From Pseudomonas sp. SCA2728.1_7 (GTDB taxonomy: Bacteria > Pseudomonadota > Gammaproteobacteria > Pseudomonadales > Pseudomonadaceae), in the NCBI RefSeq assembly GCF_018138145.1, contig NZ_CP073104.1, positions 3,720,001 through 3,784,000 of the forward strand: a DNA stretch of 64,000 nt. Direction: 5' to 3'. The notes under the pieces were generated by a model that saw nothing but the letters and a program-made list of their open reading frames with translations, had not been told where the DNA came from and did no database searches. The number at the start of each line of letters is the position of its first letter. Within the stretch, counting starts at the first letter, position 1. Both the position numbers and the translations under genes were made by a program. Shown here in pieces: positions 9,567 to 19,887 of this stretch.

Positions 9567-12137
9567 TCAGGCCGGCTGAGCCTGCAAGCTCACCGGTCGC
9601 AACGGCAACAGCGGCGCATGCGGATCGGCTTTCACCGAAGCCCGCCAGGCATCCAGCCACTCAGCGAGACCTTCAGCCCAAACCTGCTCATGCAGACGCG
9701 CCAGCGCCACAGGGTCGCTCAGCAATTGCAGACGATCATGGTTGTTCAGCCCGGCCGGGCCGACCTTGATCGCGTGACGCACACGTTCCTGACGCAGCCA
9801 TTCAATCGGCTCGGCCTGACCGTGACGCGAGGTCGCCAGCGAGCACGCCAAAGCGTTCTGCTGAGGATCGACCACTGCACGGACAAAGCCGTCGTTCAGC
9901 GCATGGTAACGATTTTCGTGGGTGTACTGATCAGTCGCCAGCAGCGCCTGTGGCGGATTGTATTCCTCAGGGATGAGGAACAGGCTCTCGTCACGGGACT
10001 TCAGGCCCAGACCGACACGGCTGGAGATCACCGATACCGGGATCGACAGCATCAGCGAACCGACGATCGGCACCAGCCACCAGAGGAAGCTCGGGTTCAG
10101 CCAGATCACCAGCAGCGCCCAGCAGAAGCCCAACAGAGTCTGCGGGCCGTGGCGTTTGACCGCTTCGCTCCAAGGCGTCGAGTCGTCGTCACGCTGCGGG
10201 GAATTCCAGGTCGCCGCCCAGCCGAGGAACGCGGCGAGGACGAAACGGGTGTGGAAAATCATCCGCACCGGCGCCAGCAGCATGGAGAACAGCATCTCCA
10301 GCAGCATCGACAGGGTCACCTTGAACTTGCCGCCGAACTCTTTCGCGCCCTTGGCCCAGATCAGGATGATGCTCAACAGTTTCGGCAGGAACAGCAGCAC
10401 GATGGTCGTCGAGAACAGCGCGATCGCCTTGTCCGGGTGCCATTGTGGCCACAACGGATAGAGCTGACGCGGTTCGAGGAAGTACTGCGGCTCCATCAGC
10501 GTGTTCACCGCCAGCAGCGCGGTCGACAGCACCAGAAAGAAGAACCACAACGGCGCCGACAGGTACGACATCACGCCCGTCAGGAACACCGCACGGTGCA
10601 CCGGGTGCATGCCCTTCACCAGGAACAGGCGGAAGTTCATCAGGTTACCGTGGCACCAACGACGGTCACGCTTGAGTTCGTCGAGCAGGTTCGGCGGCAG
10701 TTCTTCGTAGCTGCCCGGCAAGTCGTAGGCAATCCACACGCCCCAACCGGCACGACGCATCAGCGCGGCTTCAACGAAGTCGTGAGACAGAATCGCACCG
10801 GAGAACGCGCCTTTGCCCGGCAACGGCGCCAAGGCGCAGTGGTCGATAAACGGCTTCATGCGGATGATCGCGTTGTGACCCCAGTAGTGGGATTCACCCA
10901 ACTGCCAGAAGTGCAGACCGGCGGTAAACAGCGGGCCGTAAACACGGGTCGCGAACTGCTGCATGCGCGCATACAGCGTGTCCATGCCCGACGCACGCGG
11001 CGCGGTCTGGATGATCCCGGCGTCCGGCGTGGCTTCCATCAAGCGCACCAGACTGGTCAGGCACTCACCGCTCATCACCGAGTCGGCGTCGAGAACGACC
11101 ATGTATTTATAGTCACCGCCCCAGCGACGGCAGAAGTCGTCGAGGTTGCCGCTCTTGCGCTTCACACGACGGCGGCGGCGGCGATAGAAGATCTTGCCGA
11201 AGCCCTTGGCTTCGCGGCAGACGTCCAGCCAGGCCTGTTGCTCGGCCACGCAGATATCGGTGTCGTTACTGTCGCTGAGAACGAAGAAGTCGAAACGATC
11301 CAGATCACCAGTGGCGGCGACCGACTCGAACGTTGCGCGCAGACCGGCGAACACGCGCGGTACGTCTTCGTTGCAGATCGGCATCACCAGCGCGGTACGT
11401 GCGTCTTTGGCAATCGGCTCGTTGCCGGCGCTTTTGCCGGAGATACGGTATTTATCGTGACCGGTGAGCAACTCGAGGAAGCCCATCAGCGCCGTCCAGA
11501 AACCGGCCGACACCCAGCAGAACAGAATCCCGAACAGAATCAGGATGCTGGTTTGCAGCGCATACGGCAGCACTTGCGTAGCGGTTTGCAGCAGCGGTTG
11601 ATGCAGAACTTCTTCGAGATCAACGAACGACCAGCCCTGGTACGGCATGATGCCTTTCATGTACCAGCCAGCGACGATGGTCTGGCCCAGCATCAGCAGC
11701 AACAGAATATAGCGACGGATCGAACCGACGGTGCGCCAGCGCGCGGCTGGCAAGACGTTTTCGTCCTTCGGCGGCTGCGGCGGGTTGGTGCGACCGGTCA
11801 TACGGCGCCAGCCGCGCACCAGAATATTGGTGCGCCACGGCTCCGGCACGACCTTGGTCCGACGGATCGGCGGCGTCGCCTTCATGCTGACGCGGCCACT
11901 GGCGTCGAGCACCAGCATCTCCGCGTCTTCAAGTTCTTCGGCGGTGCTCAGGGTCAGGCGCTTGCCCACCGAAGCCTGGGCGGCCTCGGCAGGTGCGTCG
12001 AACGCTGAAGACGACAGGCGTTCATGCAGCTCGCTGAACGACTGGCAGCCCGCGAGTTCCGCGCGCTGCTCGTCGGTCATCGGCAGATGCGCCAGATACT
12101 CGGACAGAGTCTCTGGCTGTACTTGAGAGTTACTCAT
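9567..12137 (-). CDS. opgH: Glucans biosynthesis glucosyltransferase H
   Basis: Inner-membrane family 2 glycosyltransferase that makes the beta-1,2 backbone of osmoregulated periplasmic glucans from UDP-glucose. The 856-residue protein has a cytoplasmic N-terminus, membrane helices near 140-220, a catalytic domain with [11 protein letters not shown] (the DxD-type motif, about residue 347) and the [10 protein letters not shown] acceptor motif near 485, then several more helices. Its start overlaps the end of opgG by eight bases, so the two are one operon, ended by the hairpin just downstream. Length and motifs are normal for Pseudomonas. Confidence 0.97.
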   Translation of the reverse strand: MSNSQVQPETLSEYLAHLPMTDEQRAELAGCQSFSELHERLSSSAFDAPAEAAQASVGKRLTLSTAEELEDAEMLVLDASGRVSMKATPPIRRTKVVPEPWRTNILVRGWRRMTGRTNPPQPPKDENVLPAARWRTVGSIRRYILLLLMLGQTIVAGWYMKGIMPYQGWSFVDLEEVLHQPLLQTATQVLPYALQTSILILFGILFCWVSAGFWTALMGFLELLTGHDKYRISGKSAGNEPIAKDARTALVMPICNEDVPRVFAGLRATFESVAATGDLDRFDFFVLSDSNDTDICVAEQQAWLDVCREAKGFGKIFYRRRRRRVKRKSGNLDDFCRRWGGDYKYMVVLDADSVMSGECLTSLVRLMEATPDAGIIQTAPRASGMDTLYARMQQFATRVYGPLFTAGLHFWQLGESHYWGHNAIIRMKPFIDHCALAPLPGKGAFSGAILSHDFVEAALMRRAGWGVWIAYDLPGSYEELPPNLLDELKRDRRWCHGNLMNFRLFLVKGMHPVHRAVFLTGVMSYLSAPLWFFFLVLSTALLAVNTLMEPQYFLEPRQLYPLWPQWHPDKAIALFSTTIVLLFLPKLLSIILIWAKGAKEFGGKFKVTLSMLLEMLFSMLLAPVRMIFHTRFVLAAFLGWAATWNSPQRDDDSTPWSEAVKRHGPQTLLGFCWALLVIWLNPSFLWWLVPIVGSLMLSIPVSVISSRVGLGLKSRDESLFLIPEEYNPPQALLATDQYTHENRYHALNDGFVRAVVDPQQNALACSLATSRHGQAEPIEWLRQERVRHAIKVGPAGLNNHDRLQLLSDPVALARLHEQVWAEGLAEWLDAWRASVKADPHAPLLPLRPVSLQAQPA

Positions 12138-13941
12138 CGGCAGGCAACTGATAGCTCCAGGTCTCGGTCAGGACTTCTTCAGTCGGTGCCGATTCCGGTG
12201 TGGCTGGGGCCGCGTCCGCAGCCACTGGCTGCTTGGCGTCTTTGTTGGCCTTGTCCTTGGCATCTGCGGCTGGCTTGGCGTCGGCCTGTTTGGCTTCGGC
12301 GGCCTTGGCTTCCTTGTCGAGCTTCTCTTGCTGCTTGGCGGCAACCTTGTCGGCCTTGGCAACGGACGAGTTGGACGCCGGTACCGATTTCGCCAGATCA
12401 GCGGTCACGACTGGCTGAACCAGAGCGGCACGCATCTCGGTCGACTTGCTCGCGTCCTTGATCTTCATGCGCAGGGTCAAGCGCCAGCCCTTGGTTTCCG
12501 GGTTGTAACGCACGCTGTTCTCGACCAGTTCGGCGTTGTCGCCGACACTGACCTGGCTGCGTACGTCGGCATCCGGGGTCAGCGCGGCCAGCGATGGACC
12601 TTCGAAGTCGACCAGATAAGCAACGCTGCCATCCGGCTGACGGATCAGGTTCGATTGCTTGACGTCACCGGTCGAACGCAGAGTCTGCGAAACCCAAGCG
12701 CTGTCCGGCGCATGAATCGCCGCTTCGTCCATGGTCCAGTGCATGCGGTAAGCGAAGTCCAGCGGCTGACCCGGCTCCGGCATTTTTTCCGGGCTCCAGA
12801 ACGCAACGATGTTGTCGTTGGTTTCGTCGGCGGTCGGAATTTCTACCAGATCAACGGTGCCTTTGCCCCACTCGCCCTTCGGCTCGATCCAGGCGCTTGG
12901 GCGCTTGTCGTAGCGGTCGTCGAGGTCTTCGTAGTGGCTGAAGTCGCGGCCACGTTGCAGCAGACCGAAACCACGCGGGTTCTCGATGCTGAAGTTGCTC
13001 ACGGCCAGGTGTTTCGGGTTGTTCAACGGGCGCCAGATCCACTCGCCGTTACCGGCATGGATCGACAGACCGCTGGAGTCGTGCAGTTCACGACGGTAGT
13101 TGAGGACTTTCGACGGCTGGTTGGCGCCGAACAGGAACATGCTGGTCAGCGGCGCGATGCCCAGTTTGCCAACCTTGTCACGCAGGAACATCTGCGCTTT
13201 GACGTCGACAATGGTGTCGCTGCCCGGACGCAGGATCAGACGGTAGGCACCAGTAGCACGCGGCGAATCCAGCAGAGCGAAGATCACCAGGTGCTTGTCG
13301 CCCGGCTTCGGCTGTTGAATCCAGAACTCGCGGAAACGCGGGAATTCTTCGCCCGACGGCAGCGCGGTATCAATCGCCAGACCACGCGCCGAGAGGCCGT
13401 AGGTGTGGCCCTTGCCGACAACGCGGAAGTAACTCGCGCCGAGCATGGTCATGATTTCGTCTTGTTTGTCGGCCTTGTTGATCGGGTACAGCACACGGAA
13501 ACCGGCATAACCCAGTTGTTCAGTGGCTTTCGGATCGAATTTCAGGTCGCCGAAATCGAAGCGCGTCGGATCGTATTTGATCTCTTCGACGGTGTTCGCT
13601 GTGATTTCGTTGATTTTCACCGGCGTATCGAAGTGCATACCCTGGTGATAGAAAGACAGCTTGAACGGGGTCTTCTGATCAGCCCACTCAGCCTTTTCGG
13701 TGAGGAAGCGGATTTTCTGATAGTCCGCGAACTTCATGTCGCGGAATTCGTTCGGCAGATTGCTGCGCGGGGCTTCGAACTTCTGCCCGGCCAGTTCTTT
13801 AGCTTTCGCCGATACATCGTCAAGATTGAACGCCCAAAGCTGACCGGCGCTGAGCAGGCACAGGAGCGCCGAACCCGCTACCAGGGCACTTCGCATGCGT
13901 TTGGCAGACATTTTTGCTGCATTACAGGGACTAACAATCAC
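12130..13941 (-). CDS. opgG: Glucans biosynthesis protein G (periplasmic)
   Basis: Periplasmic protein that acts after OpgH in making branched periplasmic glucans. I place the start at the GTG at 13941, preceded by GCGAGGG; the frame is open to 13968 but the nine extra codons lack a good ribosome site. The 603 residues start with a signal peptide ending GQLWA|F, followed by the conserved domain ([16 protein letters not shown], then [16 protein letters not shown]). About 70 C-terminal residues are rich in Ala and Lys (for example [20 protein letters not shown]) before a final ETWSYQL. The E. coli protein is about 510 residues, so the tail is an addition. The 274 bases upstream to dtd hold no gene; a promoter is expected but none is clear. 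Confidence 0.95.
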   Translation of the reverse strand: MIVSPCNAAKMSAKRMRSALVAGSALLCLLSAGQLWAFNLDDVSAKAKELAGQKFEAPRSNLPNEFRDMKFADYQKIRFLTEKAEWADQKTPFKLSFYHQGMHFDTPVKINEITANTVEEIKYDPTRFDFGDLKFDPKATEQLGYAGFRVLYPINKADKQDEIMTMLGASYFRVVGKGHTYGLSARGLAIDTALPSGEEFPRFREFWIQQPKPGDKHLVIFALLDSPRATGAYRLILRPGSDTIVDVKAQMFLRDKVGKLGIAPLTSMFLFGANQPSKVLNYRRELHDSSGLSIHAGNGEWIWRPLNNPKHLAVSNFSIENPRGFGLLQRGRDFSHYEDLDDRYDKRPSAWIEPKGEWGKGTVDLVEIPTADETNDNIVAFWSPEKMPEPGQPLDFAYRMHWTMDEAAIHAPDSAWVSQTLRSTGDVKQSNLIRQPDGSVAYLVDFEGPSLAALTPDADVRSQVSVGDNAELVENSVRYNPETKGWRLTLRMKIKDASKSTEMRAALVQPVVTADLAKSVPASNSSVAKADKVAAKQQEKLDKEAKAAEAKQADAKPAADAKDKANKDAKQPVAADAAPATPESAPTEEVLTETWSYQLPADE

Positions 13942-14215
13942 GAGCAACCCTCGCCGAAAACAGATCAAAAAACCAACGGCCAGCTATCTATATGCCAGGT
14001 TGGCGAGCATTGTTCCGACTCCGCTGGGGCAAAATGATTCCCCAATCGGATCCGGACAAGTCTCTACCTAAGTGAAAATGGATCAGCGAACGCTGATCCC
14101 AGTGCGCGCGATTATCTAGTAGCCCGCATGACAACGCATCAGGGGTAACAAAGTATTTATCGCGAAAACACCCTAAAAACAGTCGAAATTTCCCAAAAAG
14201 GTGTTTCAAGCGCTT

Positions 14216-14653
14216 TCAGGTCTGTAACAAAAAGGTAACCGGGCCATCGTTGACCAAATGCACCTGCATATCGGCGCCGAATCTACCTGATGCCACAGTG
14301 CCATGCACCTGTTTCGCACTGCTTAATAGATAGTCGAACAATTCCTCGCCCAACGCAGGTGGCGCGGCCGTCGAAAAGCTCGGGCGCAACCCGCTTTTGG
14401 TGTCGGCCGCGAGGGTGAACTGCGAGACCAGCAGCAACCCGCCACCGACATCGGCGAGGGACAAGTTCATCTTGCCCTCCGCATCACTGAATACCCGATA
14501 GTTAAGCAGTTTATGCAGAAGTTTGTCGGCGCTGGTACGCGTGTCGTCGGGTTCGACCGCCACCAGCACCAGCAAACCGTGATCTACCGCGCCTACCACC
14601 TCACCCGCGACTTCGACCCGCGCACCACGAACGCGCTGTAAAAGCCCCTTCAT
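14216..14653 (-). CDS. dtd: D-aminoacyl-tRNA deacylase
   Basis: Removes D-amino acids, and glycine from mischarged tRNA-Ala, as a proofreading step. The 145-residue protein carries the two signatures of the family: SQFTLAADT near residue 78 and NDGPVTFLL at the C-terminus, which builds the cross-dimer Gly-cisPro site with the GLRPSF region. The start overlaps the end of pip by four bases, so the two genes are co-transcribed with pip first. Confidence 0.96.
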   Translation of the reverse strand: MKGLLQRVRGARVEVAGEVVGAVDHGLLVLVAVEPDDTRTSADKLLHKLLNYRVFSDAEGKMNLSLADVGGGLLLVSQFTLAADTKSGLRPSFSTAAPPALGEELFDYLLSSAKQVHGTVASGRFGADMQVHLVNDGPVTFLLQT

Positions 14654-15621
14654 GCTTCTTCGGGCGGCAGGTCGAGCAGGCGCCGGGCCATGTTGCCCGC
14701 GGCGCGCACCAGTGCATCGGTAATGCCCGGTTCAGAGGCCGCGTGGCCGGCATCGCGGATCACCTGCAGTTCGCTGTTCGGCCACGCCTGATGCAATTCC
14801 CAGGCATTGTCGAGCGGGCAGATCACATCGTAACGACCGTGAATGATCACGCCCGGCAGATGGGCAATCTTGCCCATGTCACGAATCAGCTGGTTCGGCT
14901 CAAGGAAGGCGTTGTTGGTGAAGTAATGGCATTCGATCCGCGCAATCGACAGCGCGCGTTGCGGCTCGGAGAACCTATCGACCACCAGCGGGTTCGGCCG
15001 CAGGGTCGCGGTGCGTCCTTCCCAGGTCGACCAGGCTTTGGCCGCGTGCATCTGGGCGATCTGGTCGTTGCCGGTCAGACGCTTGTGGAAAGCGCTGAGC
15101 AGGTCGTCGCGTTCGTCCAGCGGAATCGGCGCGATGTAGTCCTGCCAGTAATCAGGGAACAGACGGCTGGCACCGGCCTGATAGAACCACTCGATTTCCT
15201 GCGGACGGCAGAGAAAGATCCCGCGCAGGATCAGACCGTGAACACGCTCCGGGTGGGTTTGTGCGTAAGCCAGCGCCAGGGTCGAACCCCACGAGCCGCC
15301 GAACAGCACCCATTTGTCGATGCCCAGGTGTTTGCGGATGCGCTCAAGGTCAGCGACCAGATCCCAGGTGGTGTTGTTTTCCAGGCTCGCGTGCGGCGTG
15401 GAGCGTCCGCAGCCGCGCTGGTCGAAGGTGACAATGCGATACAGGTTCGGATCGAAATAGCGACGGCTCTGCGCGTCGCAACCGGCGCCGGGGCCGCCGT
15501 GGATGAACACAACCGGCAAACCCTCCGGCGAACCGCTTTCGTCGACGTATAGCGTATGGGTGTCATCGACAGCCAGATCGTGCCGGGCGTGAGGTTTGAT
15601 CTGCGGAAACAAAGTCTGCAT
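14650..15621 (-). CDS. pip: Proline iminopeptidase
   Basis: Serine alpha/beta hydrolase that releases N-terminal proline from peptides, in the cytosol. The 323-residue protein has the oxyanion motif HGGPGAGC, the DQRGCGRS segment, the nucleophile elbow [10 protein letters not shown], an acidic residue in GRYDVICP and the histidine in DAGHAASE. These match family S33 prolyl aminopeptidases along the whole length. It precedes dtd in the same operon. A REP doublet and about 240 bases separate it from hutG. Confidence 0.95.
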   Translation of the reverse strand: MQTLFPQIKPHARHDLAVDDTHTLYVDESGSPEGLPVVFIHGGPGAGCDAQSRRYFDPNLYRIVTFDQRGCGRSTPHASLENNTTWDLVADLERIRKHLGIDKWVLFGGSWGSTLALAYAQTHPERVHGLILRGIFLCRPQEIEWFYQAGASRLFPDYWQDYIAPIPLDERDDLLSAFHKRLTGNDQIAQMHAAKAWSTWEGRTATLRPNPLVVDRFSEPQRALSIARIECHYFTNNAFLEPNQLIRDMGKIAHLPGVIIHGRYDVICPLDNAWELHQAWPNSELQVIRDAGHAASEPGITDALVRAAGNMARRLLDLPPEEA

Positions 15622-15768
15622 TGCGCGCTCCGTAAGGGGTCGAGGTCATCCCTGGGGGGACTTCTATTATTCTGCCGTTGGGCATCATAAACCCGATTTA
15701 CGTCAATGAGCATGCTCCAGAGCAGTCACCGTTTGTCAGCCATGAACTTCGCAGGGTGTACACCATCC

Positions 15769-15861
15769 TGTGGGAGCGAGCCTGCTCGCGAATGCGGTGT
15801 GTCATTCAACGTGGATGTTGGCTGACCGGACGCCTTCGCGAGCAGGCTCGCTCCCACAGGG
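15769..15861. repeat. REP doublet (REPIN-like)
   Basis: The arms TGTGGGAGCGAGCCTGCTCG and its complement are about 50 bases apart, with the TGTGGGAGC ends outermost. It lies directly downstream of hutG, in the gap to pip. Confidence 0.92.
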
Positions 15862-15862
15862 G

Positions 15863-16666
15863 TTATGCGGTGTAGCGAGACTTTGCCCACGCCAGATAGC
15901 CCTGCAGCAACTCTTTGAGCACTACCCGCGTCGGCTCGGCCAGGTCGGCGCGATAGCGGAACGGTTCGAACTCTTCCATGTAGGTGCTCTGGCACAACTC
16001 CAGCTGCACCGCGTGGATGTTCTCGGCCGGGTTGCCGTAATGGCGGGTGATGTGGCCGCCCTTGAAGCGTCCGTTGAGCACGTGGCTGTAGTGGCTGTGG
16101 CCGGCGCAGATTGCTTCGAGCTGACTGGCCAGTTGCGGATCACAACTGGCGCCGTTGAAGGTGCCGAGGTTGAAGTCCGGCAGCTTGCCGTCGAACAGGT
16201 GCGGGATGATCGAACGGATCGAGTGCGCATCGAACAATAGCGCGTAACCGAATTCGGCTTTCAACCGCGCCAGCTCTTCCTGAAGCGTGCGGTGATATGG
16301 CGTCCAGATCTGCTCCAGATAAGTCGCGCGCTCTTCTTTCGACGGCTCGTGCCCTTCGCGGAACAACGGAATGCCATCGAACAACGTCGCCGGGTACAGC
16401 CCGGTGGTCGCCCCGGCGTACAGCGGTTTGTCGTCAGACGGACGATTCAAATCGATGACGAACCGCGAGTACTCGGCAGCCAAAGTGCTCGCACCCAATT
16501 CTTCGGCGAAGTCGTACAGCTGCGGAATGTGCCAGTCGGTGTCCGGCAGGCTTTTCGCGTCCGCGATCAACCCGGTTTCCACCGCTGGGGTCAGGCGCAC
16601 ACCGGCATGCGGCATGCTGATCAACAACGGCACGCGCCCTTGTTTGAAGTTCAGAACCTTATCCAC
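15863..16666 (-). CDS. hutG: N-formylglutamate amidohydrolase
   Basis: Last step of the five-step histidine pathway: formylglutamate to glutamate and formate. The GTG at 16666 is preceded by TAGGAGGGCGGTT, a near-perfect ribosome site, which decides the start; the open frame further upstream lies within hutI sequence. The 267-residue product has LLISMPHAGVRLTP, TDWHIPQLYDF, FVIDLNRP and a C-terminal HITRHYGNP stretch, as in the FGase family. It is the last gene of the hut operon, ten bases after hutI. With HutF elsewhere in the locus it defines the formylglutamate route rather than the direct formimidoylglutamase route. Confidence 0.95.
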   Translation of the reverse strand: MDKVLNFKQGRVPLLISMPHAGVRLTPAVETGLIADAKSLPDTDWHIPQLYDFAEELGASTLAAEYSRFVIDLNRPSDDKPLYAGATTGLYPATLFDGIPLFREGHEPSKEERATYLEQIWTPYHRTLQEELARLKAEFGYALLFDAHSIRSIIPHLFDGKLPDFNLGTFNGASCDPQLASQLEAICAGHSHYSHVLNGRFKGGHITRHYGNPAENIHAVQLELCQSTYMEEFEPFRYRADLAEPTRVVLKELLQGYLAWAKSRYTA

Positions 16667-16676
16667 AACCGCCCTC

Positions 16677-17882
16677 CTACAGATTTGATTCGACGCCGTG
16701 ACGCACGACGCGTTTGTCCAGATCACCGCCGAGCCAATAGGCCAGGTCCGCCGGACGATCGATATGCCAGGCAACGAAATCCGCGACCTTGCCGACTTCC
16801 AGCGAACCGTGGGTGTCGGCCATGCCCAACGCCTGCGCGGCGTGGATGGTGGCGCCGGCCAAGGCTTCTTCCGGGGTCATGCGCAAACAGGTGCAGGCCA
16901 TGTTCAGCATCAGCCGCAACGACAGCGCCGGCGAGGTGCCGGGGTTGAGGTCGCTGGCGATGGCGATCTTCACCTTGTGCTTGCGCAGGGCGTCCATAGG
17001 CGGCAACTGGGTTTCGCGCAGAAAGTAGAACGCGCCCGGCAGCAGCACCGCGACGGTGTCTGCTTCGGCCATGGCGATGGCGTCGGCTTCGTCCATGAAT
17101 TCCAGGTGATCGGCGGACAGCGCCTTATAGCGCGCGGCGAGGCTGGAGCCATGCAGCGACGACAATTGTTCGGCGTGCAGCTTCACTGGCAGGCCGAGTT
17201 TTTGTGCGGCGATGAACACGCGTTCGACTTGCTCAGGGGAGAACGCCAGGTATTCGCAGAAGGCATCCACGGCATCGACCAGACCTTCAGCCGCTAGGGC
17301 CGGGAGCATCTCGGAGCAAATCAGATCGATGTAATCGTCGGCGCGATCCTTGTACTCCGGTGGCAACGCGTGGGCAGCCAGACAAGTGCTGCGCACGCTG
17401 ATCGGCAGCTCTTTGGCCAAGCGCCGGATGACCCGGAGGATCTTGCGTTCATTGGCCAGATCGAGGCCATAGCCGGATTTCATCTCGACTGTGGTCACGC
17501 CGTCGCGCATCAGGCTTTTCAGACGCTTGGCGGCGCTGGCGAACAGCTCGTCTTCAGTGGCTTCGCGAGTCGCGCGCACGGTGCTGGCGATGCCACCACC
17601 GGACGCTGCGATTTCCGCATAGCTGACGCCTTGCAGGCGCTTTTCGAATTCGCCGCTGCGGTTGCCGCCGAACACCGTGTGGGTGTGGCAATCGATCAGG
17701 CCGGGCGTGACCCATGCACCTTGCAGGTCGTTGACCGCCGGGTATTCGCCGGAGGGCAATTGATTGCGCGGGCCGATCCACTCGATGTGCGCACCGGACG
17801 TCACGATGGCCGCATCTTCGATGATCGAGTAGACGCCTTGCGCCATCGTTGCGACGTGGCAGTGTTGCCAGAGGGTTTTCAC
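16677..17882 (-). CDS. hutI: Imidazolonepropionase
   Basis: Opens the ring of imidazolonepropionate to formimidoylglutamate, the third histidine step. The 401-residue amidohydrolase shows the metal motif [12 protein letters not shown], the LHAEQLSS histidine, SADHLEFMD and [11 protein letters not shown]. It starts at a GTG preceded by GGAGGCCAACA, an excellent site. It lies ten bases before hutG. The 354-base gap to hutH upstream is almost filled by a repeat element, unusual inside an operon. Confidence 0.96.
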   Translation of the reverse strand: MKTLWQHCHVATMAQGVYSIIEDAAIVTSGAHIEWIGPRNQLPSGEYPAVNDLQGAWVTPGLIDCHTHTVFGGNRSGEFEKRLQGVSYAEIAASGGGIASTVRATREATEDELFASAAKRLKSLMRDGVTTVEMKSGYGLDLANERKILRVIRRLAKELPISVRSTCLAAHALPPEYKDRADDYIDLICSEMLPALAAEGLVDAVDAFCEYLAFSPEQVERVFIAAQKLGLPVKLHAEQLSSLHGSSLAARYKALSADHLEFMDEADAIAMAEADTVAVLLPGAFYFLRETQLPPMDALRKHKVKIAIASDLNPGTSPALSLRLMLNMACTCLRMTPEEALAGATIHAAQALGMADTHGSLEVGKVADFVAWHIDRPADLAYWLGGDLDKRVVRHGVESNL

Positions 17883-17929
17883 TGTTGGCCTCCGTTGGGG
17901 TTGGTTTGGTGGGCGGCCCTGAAAAGCCC

Positions 17930-18197
17930 CTCACCCTAGCCCTCTCCCGGAGGGAGAGGGGACTGACCGGGTTGTTCTGTCGAGATACATCGACCTGAAC
18001 GTCTTGAGCCGAACTCAGGTTCTGAAAACCTTGAAGATCGGCTCCCTGCTCTCGCCTGGAAGAAGCAGGACTGACCGTGTTGTTCTGTCGAGGTACATCG
18101 ACCTGAAAATCTTGAGCCGAACTCAGGCTCTGAAAACCACGAAGATCGGCTCCCTTCCCCCTCTCCCCCCTGGGGGAGAGGGCTGGGGTGAGGGGGA
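17930..18197. repeat. Inverted-repeat-bounded intergenic element, copy B (long form)
   Basis: Outer arms CCCTCACCCTAGCCCTCTCC and GAGAGGGCTGGGGTGAGGGG enclose two similar core units (ACATCGACCTGAA ... TTGAGCCGAACTCAGG) with an inner joint at about 18045-18075. It fills the 17883-18236 gap between hutH and hutI; I see no other feature there. Confidence 0.85.
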
Positions 18198-18236
18198 TCG
18201 ATTTCACTAACAACAAAACTCCCCCTGAAAACACAC

Positions 18237-19769
18237 TTACAAACTAGGCAGCAATTTCGCCGAAACCAACCCAGTCAAACACCGCGACGCCAACAGCTCA
18301 GTCGCCGCGTTAATGTCCGGCGCAAAGAACCGATCCTTCTCATAAAACGGCACTTCCTTACGCAAAATCGCCCGCGCCTGTTCCAGCTTCGCCGAAGTCT
18401 TCAGACCGTTACGCAGATCCAGACCCTGCACCGCCGCCAGCCATTCCACCGCGAGAATGCCGCGCGTGTTTTCGGCCATTTCCCACAAACGCTTGCCCGC
18501 AGCAGGCGCCATCGACACGTGGTCTTCCTGGTTAGCCGAAGTCGGCAGACTGTCGACAGAATGCGGATGCGACAACGCCTTGTTCTCGCTAGCCAATGCC
18601 GCTGCAGTAACCTGAGCAATCATGAAGCCGGAGTTCACCCCACCATTGGCGACGAGGAACGGCGGCAGTTGCGACATGTGCTTGTCCATCATCAGCGAGA
18701 TGCGGCGTTCGCTCAGCGAGCCGATTTCGGCGATGGCCAGCGCCATGTTGTCAGCAGCCATGGCCACCGGTTCGGCGTGGAAGTTGCCGCCGGAAATCAC
18801 GTCGCCTTCAGCGGCAAACACCAGCGGGTTATCGGAAACGGCGTTGGCTTCAACTGCGAGCACTTCAGAAGCCTGACGGAACTGGGTCAGGCAAGCGCCC
18901 ATGACTTGCGGCTGGCAACGCAGCGAGTACGGATCCTGGACCTTCTCGCAGTTCTGGTGCGAGTCGGAAACTTCGCTGCGCTCACCGAGCAGATCGCGGT
19001 AAGCGGCAGCCGCGTCGATCTGACCTTTCTGGCCACGCGCCGCGTGAATGCGTGCATCGAATGGCGAACGCGAACCCAATACCGCTTCAACCGTCAGACC
19101 GCCCAGGGCCAGTGCGCCGGCGAACAAATCTTCACCTTCAAACAACCCACGCAGCGCGAACGCCGTGGAAACCTGAGTCCCGTTGAGCAGCGCCAGACCT
19201 TCTTTCGCCGCCAGCGTCAGCGGCGTCAGGCCGGCCACTTTCAGCGCCTCGACAGCTTCCATCCACTCGCCCTTGTAGCGCGCCTTGCCCTCGCCCAGCA
19301 GCACCAGCGACATGTGCGCCAACGGCGCCAGATCGCCCGAAGCGCCCACCGAACCTTTCAGCGGAATGTGCGGGTAGACCTCGGCATTGATCAGCGCGAT
19401 CAGCGCATCGATCACTACGCGGCGAATACCGGAGAAACCACGGCTGAGGCTGTTGACCTTGAGCACCATGATCAGCCGCACCAGCTCATCGCTGATCGGC
19501 TGGCCAACGCCGGCGGCGTGGGACAACACCAGCGAGCGCTGGAGGTTTTCCAGGTCTTCACTGGCGATGCGTGTCGAGGCCAGCAGGCCGAAACCGGTGT
19601 TGATGCCGTAAGCGGTGCGGTTCTCGGCGAGGATCTGCTCGACGCAGGCGACGCTGGCTTCGATCTGCTGCGATGCGCTGTTGTCGAGCGTCAGCTTGAC
19701 CGGGTTCTGATAGACGTCACGCAGTTGGGCCAGGCTCAGTTGGCCGGGAATCAGGTTCAACGCAGTCAT
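18237..19769 (-). CDS. hutH: Histidine ammonia-lyase (canonical copy)
   Basis: Deaminates histidine to urocanate, the first step of the hut pathway. The 510-residue protein keeps the MIO cofactor triad Ala-Ser-Gly in [12 protein letters not shown] (codons at 19335-19343). It also keeps the other active-site segments: [45 protein letters not shown] and [15 protein letters not shown] precedes the ATG. It lies 118 bases downstream of a paralogue that lacks the triad, so this copy is the expected active histidase (hutH2 in the P. fluorescens SBW25 naming, from memory). A perfect AANAANAA motif lies just upstream. Confidence 0.97.
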   Translation of the reverse strand: MTALNLIPGQLSLAQLRDVYQNPVKLTLDNSASQQIEASVACVEQILAENRTAYGINTGFGLLASTRIASEDLENLQRSLVLSHAAGVGQPISDELVRLIMVLKVNSLSRGFSGIRRVVIDALIALINAEVYPHIPLKGSVGASGDLAPLAHMSLVLLGEGKARYKGEWMEAVEALKVAGLTPLTLAAKEGLALLNGTQVSTAFALRGLFEGEDLFAGALALGGLTVEAVLGSRSPFDARIHAARGQKGQIDAAAAYRDLLGERSEVSDSHQNCEKVQDPYSLRCQPQVMGACLTQFRQASEVLAVEANAVSDNPLVFAAEGDVISGGNFHAEPVAMAADNMALAIAEIGSLSERRISLMMDKHMSQLPPFLVANGGVNSGFMIAQVTAAALASENKALSHPHSVDSLPTSANQEDHVSMAPAAGKRLWEMAENTRGILAVEWLAAVQGLDLRNGLKTSAKLEQARAILRKEVPFYEKDRFFAPDINAATELLASRCLTGLVSAKLLPSL

Positions 19770-19790
19770 TTAAATGCTCCTTTTGAGAGT

Positions 19791-19798
19791 TTGTTATT
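19791..19798 (-). promoter_or_regulatory. Candidate Crc/Hfq catabolite-repression (CA) motif upstream of hutH
   Basis: On the minus strand AATAACAA matches AANAANAA exactly and lies 22-29 bases before the hutH start, just upstream of the ribosome site. In Pseudomonas such A-rich motifs bind Hfq-Crc and block translation during growth on preferred carbon sources. A short motif like this can occur by chance. Confidence 0.4.
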
Positions 19799-19887
19799 AA
19801 CTTGCCATTCGCTCCGGAGCATTCCGTTATCCGTCGCTTTCAGCCTTGTGGGCATCCGGCGCCTTGGCACGCTGGCAGGGTAGTTTT

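Noticed and set aside
9618..12008. 796-codon open frame antisense to opgH
   Set aside because: Shadow of the opgH codon pattern; rich in Arg, His and Gln with no domain.
12328..14037. 569-codon open frame antisense to opgG
   Set aside because: Same reason; opgG is a conserved gene in the other strand and the antisense frame shows no recognisable protein.
13942..14215. opgG-dtd intergenic region searched for a small gene or riboswitch
   Set aside because: Only a weak AACACC/GGTGTT inverted repeat and an arbitrary 73-codon frame were found; nothing supportable.
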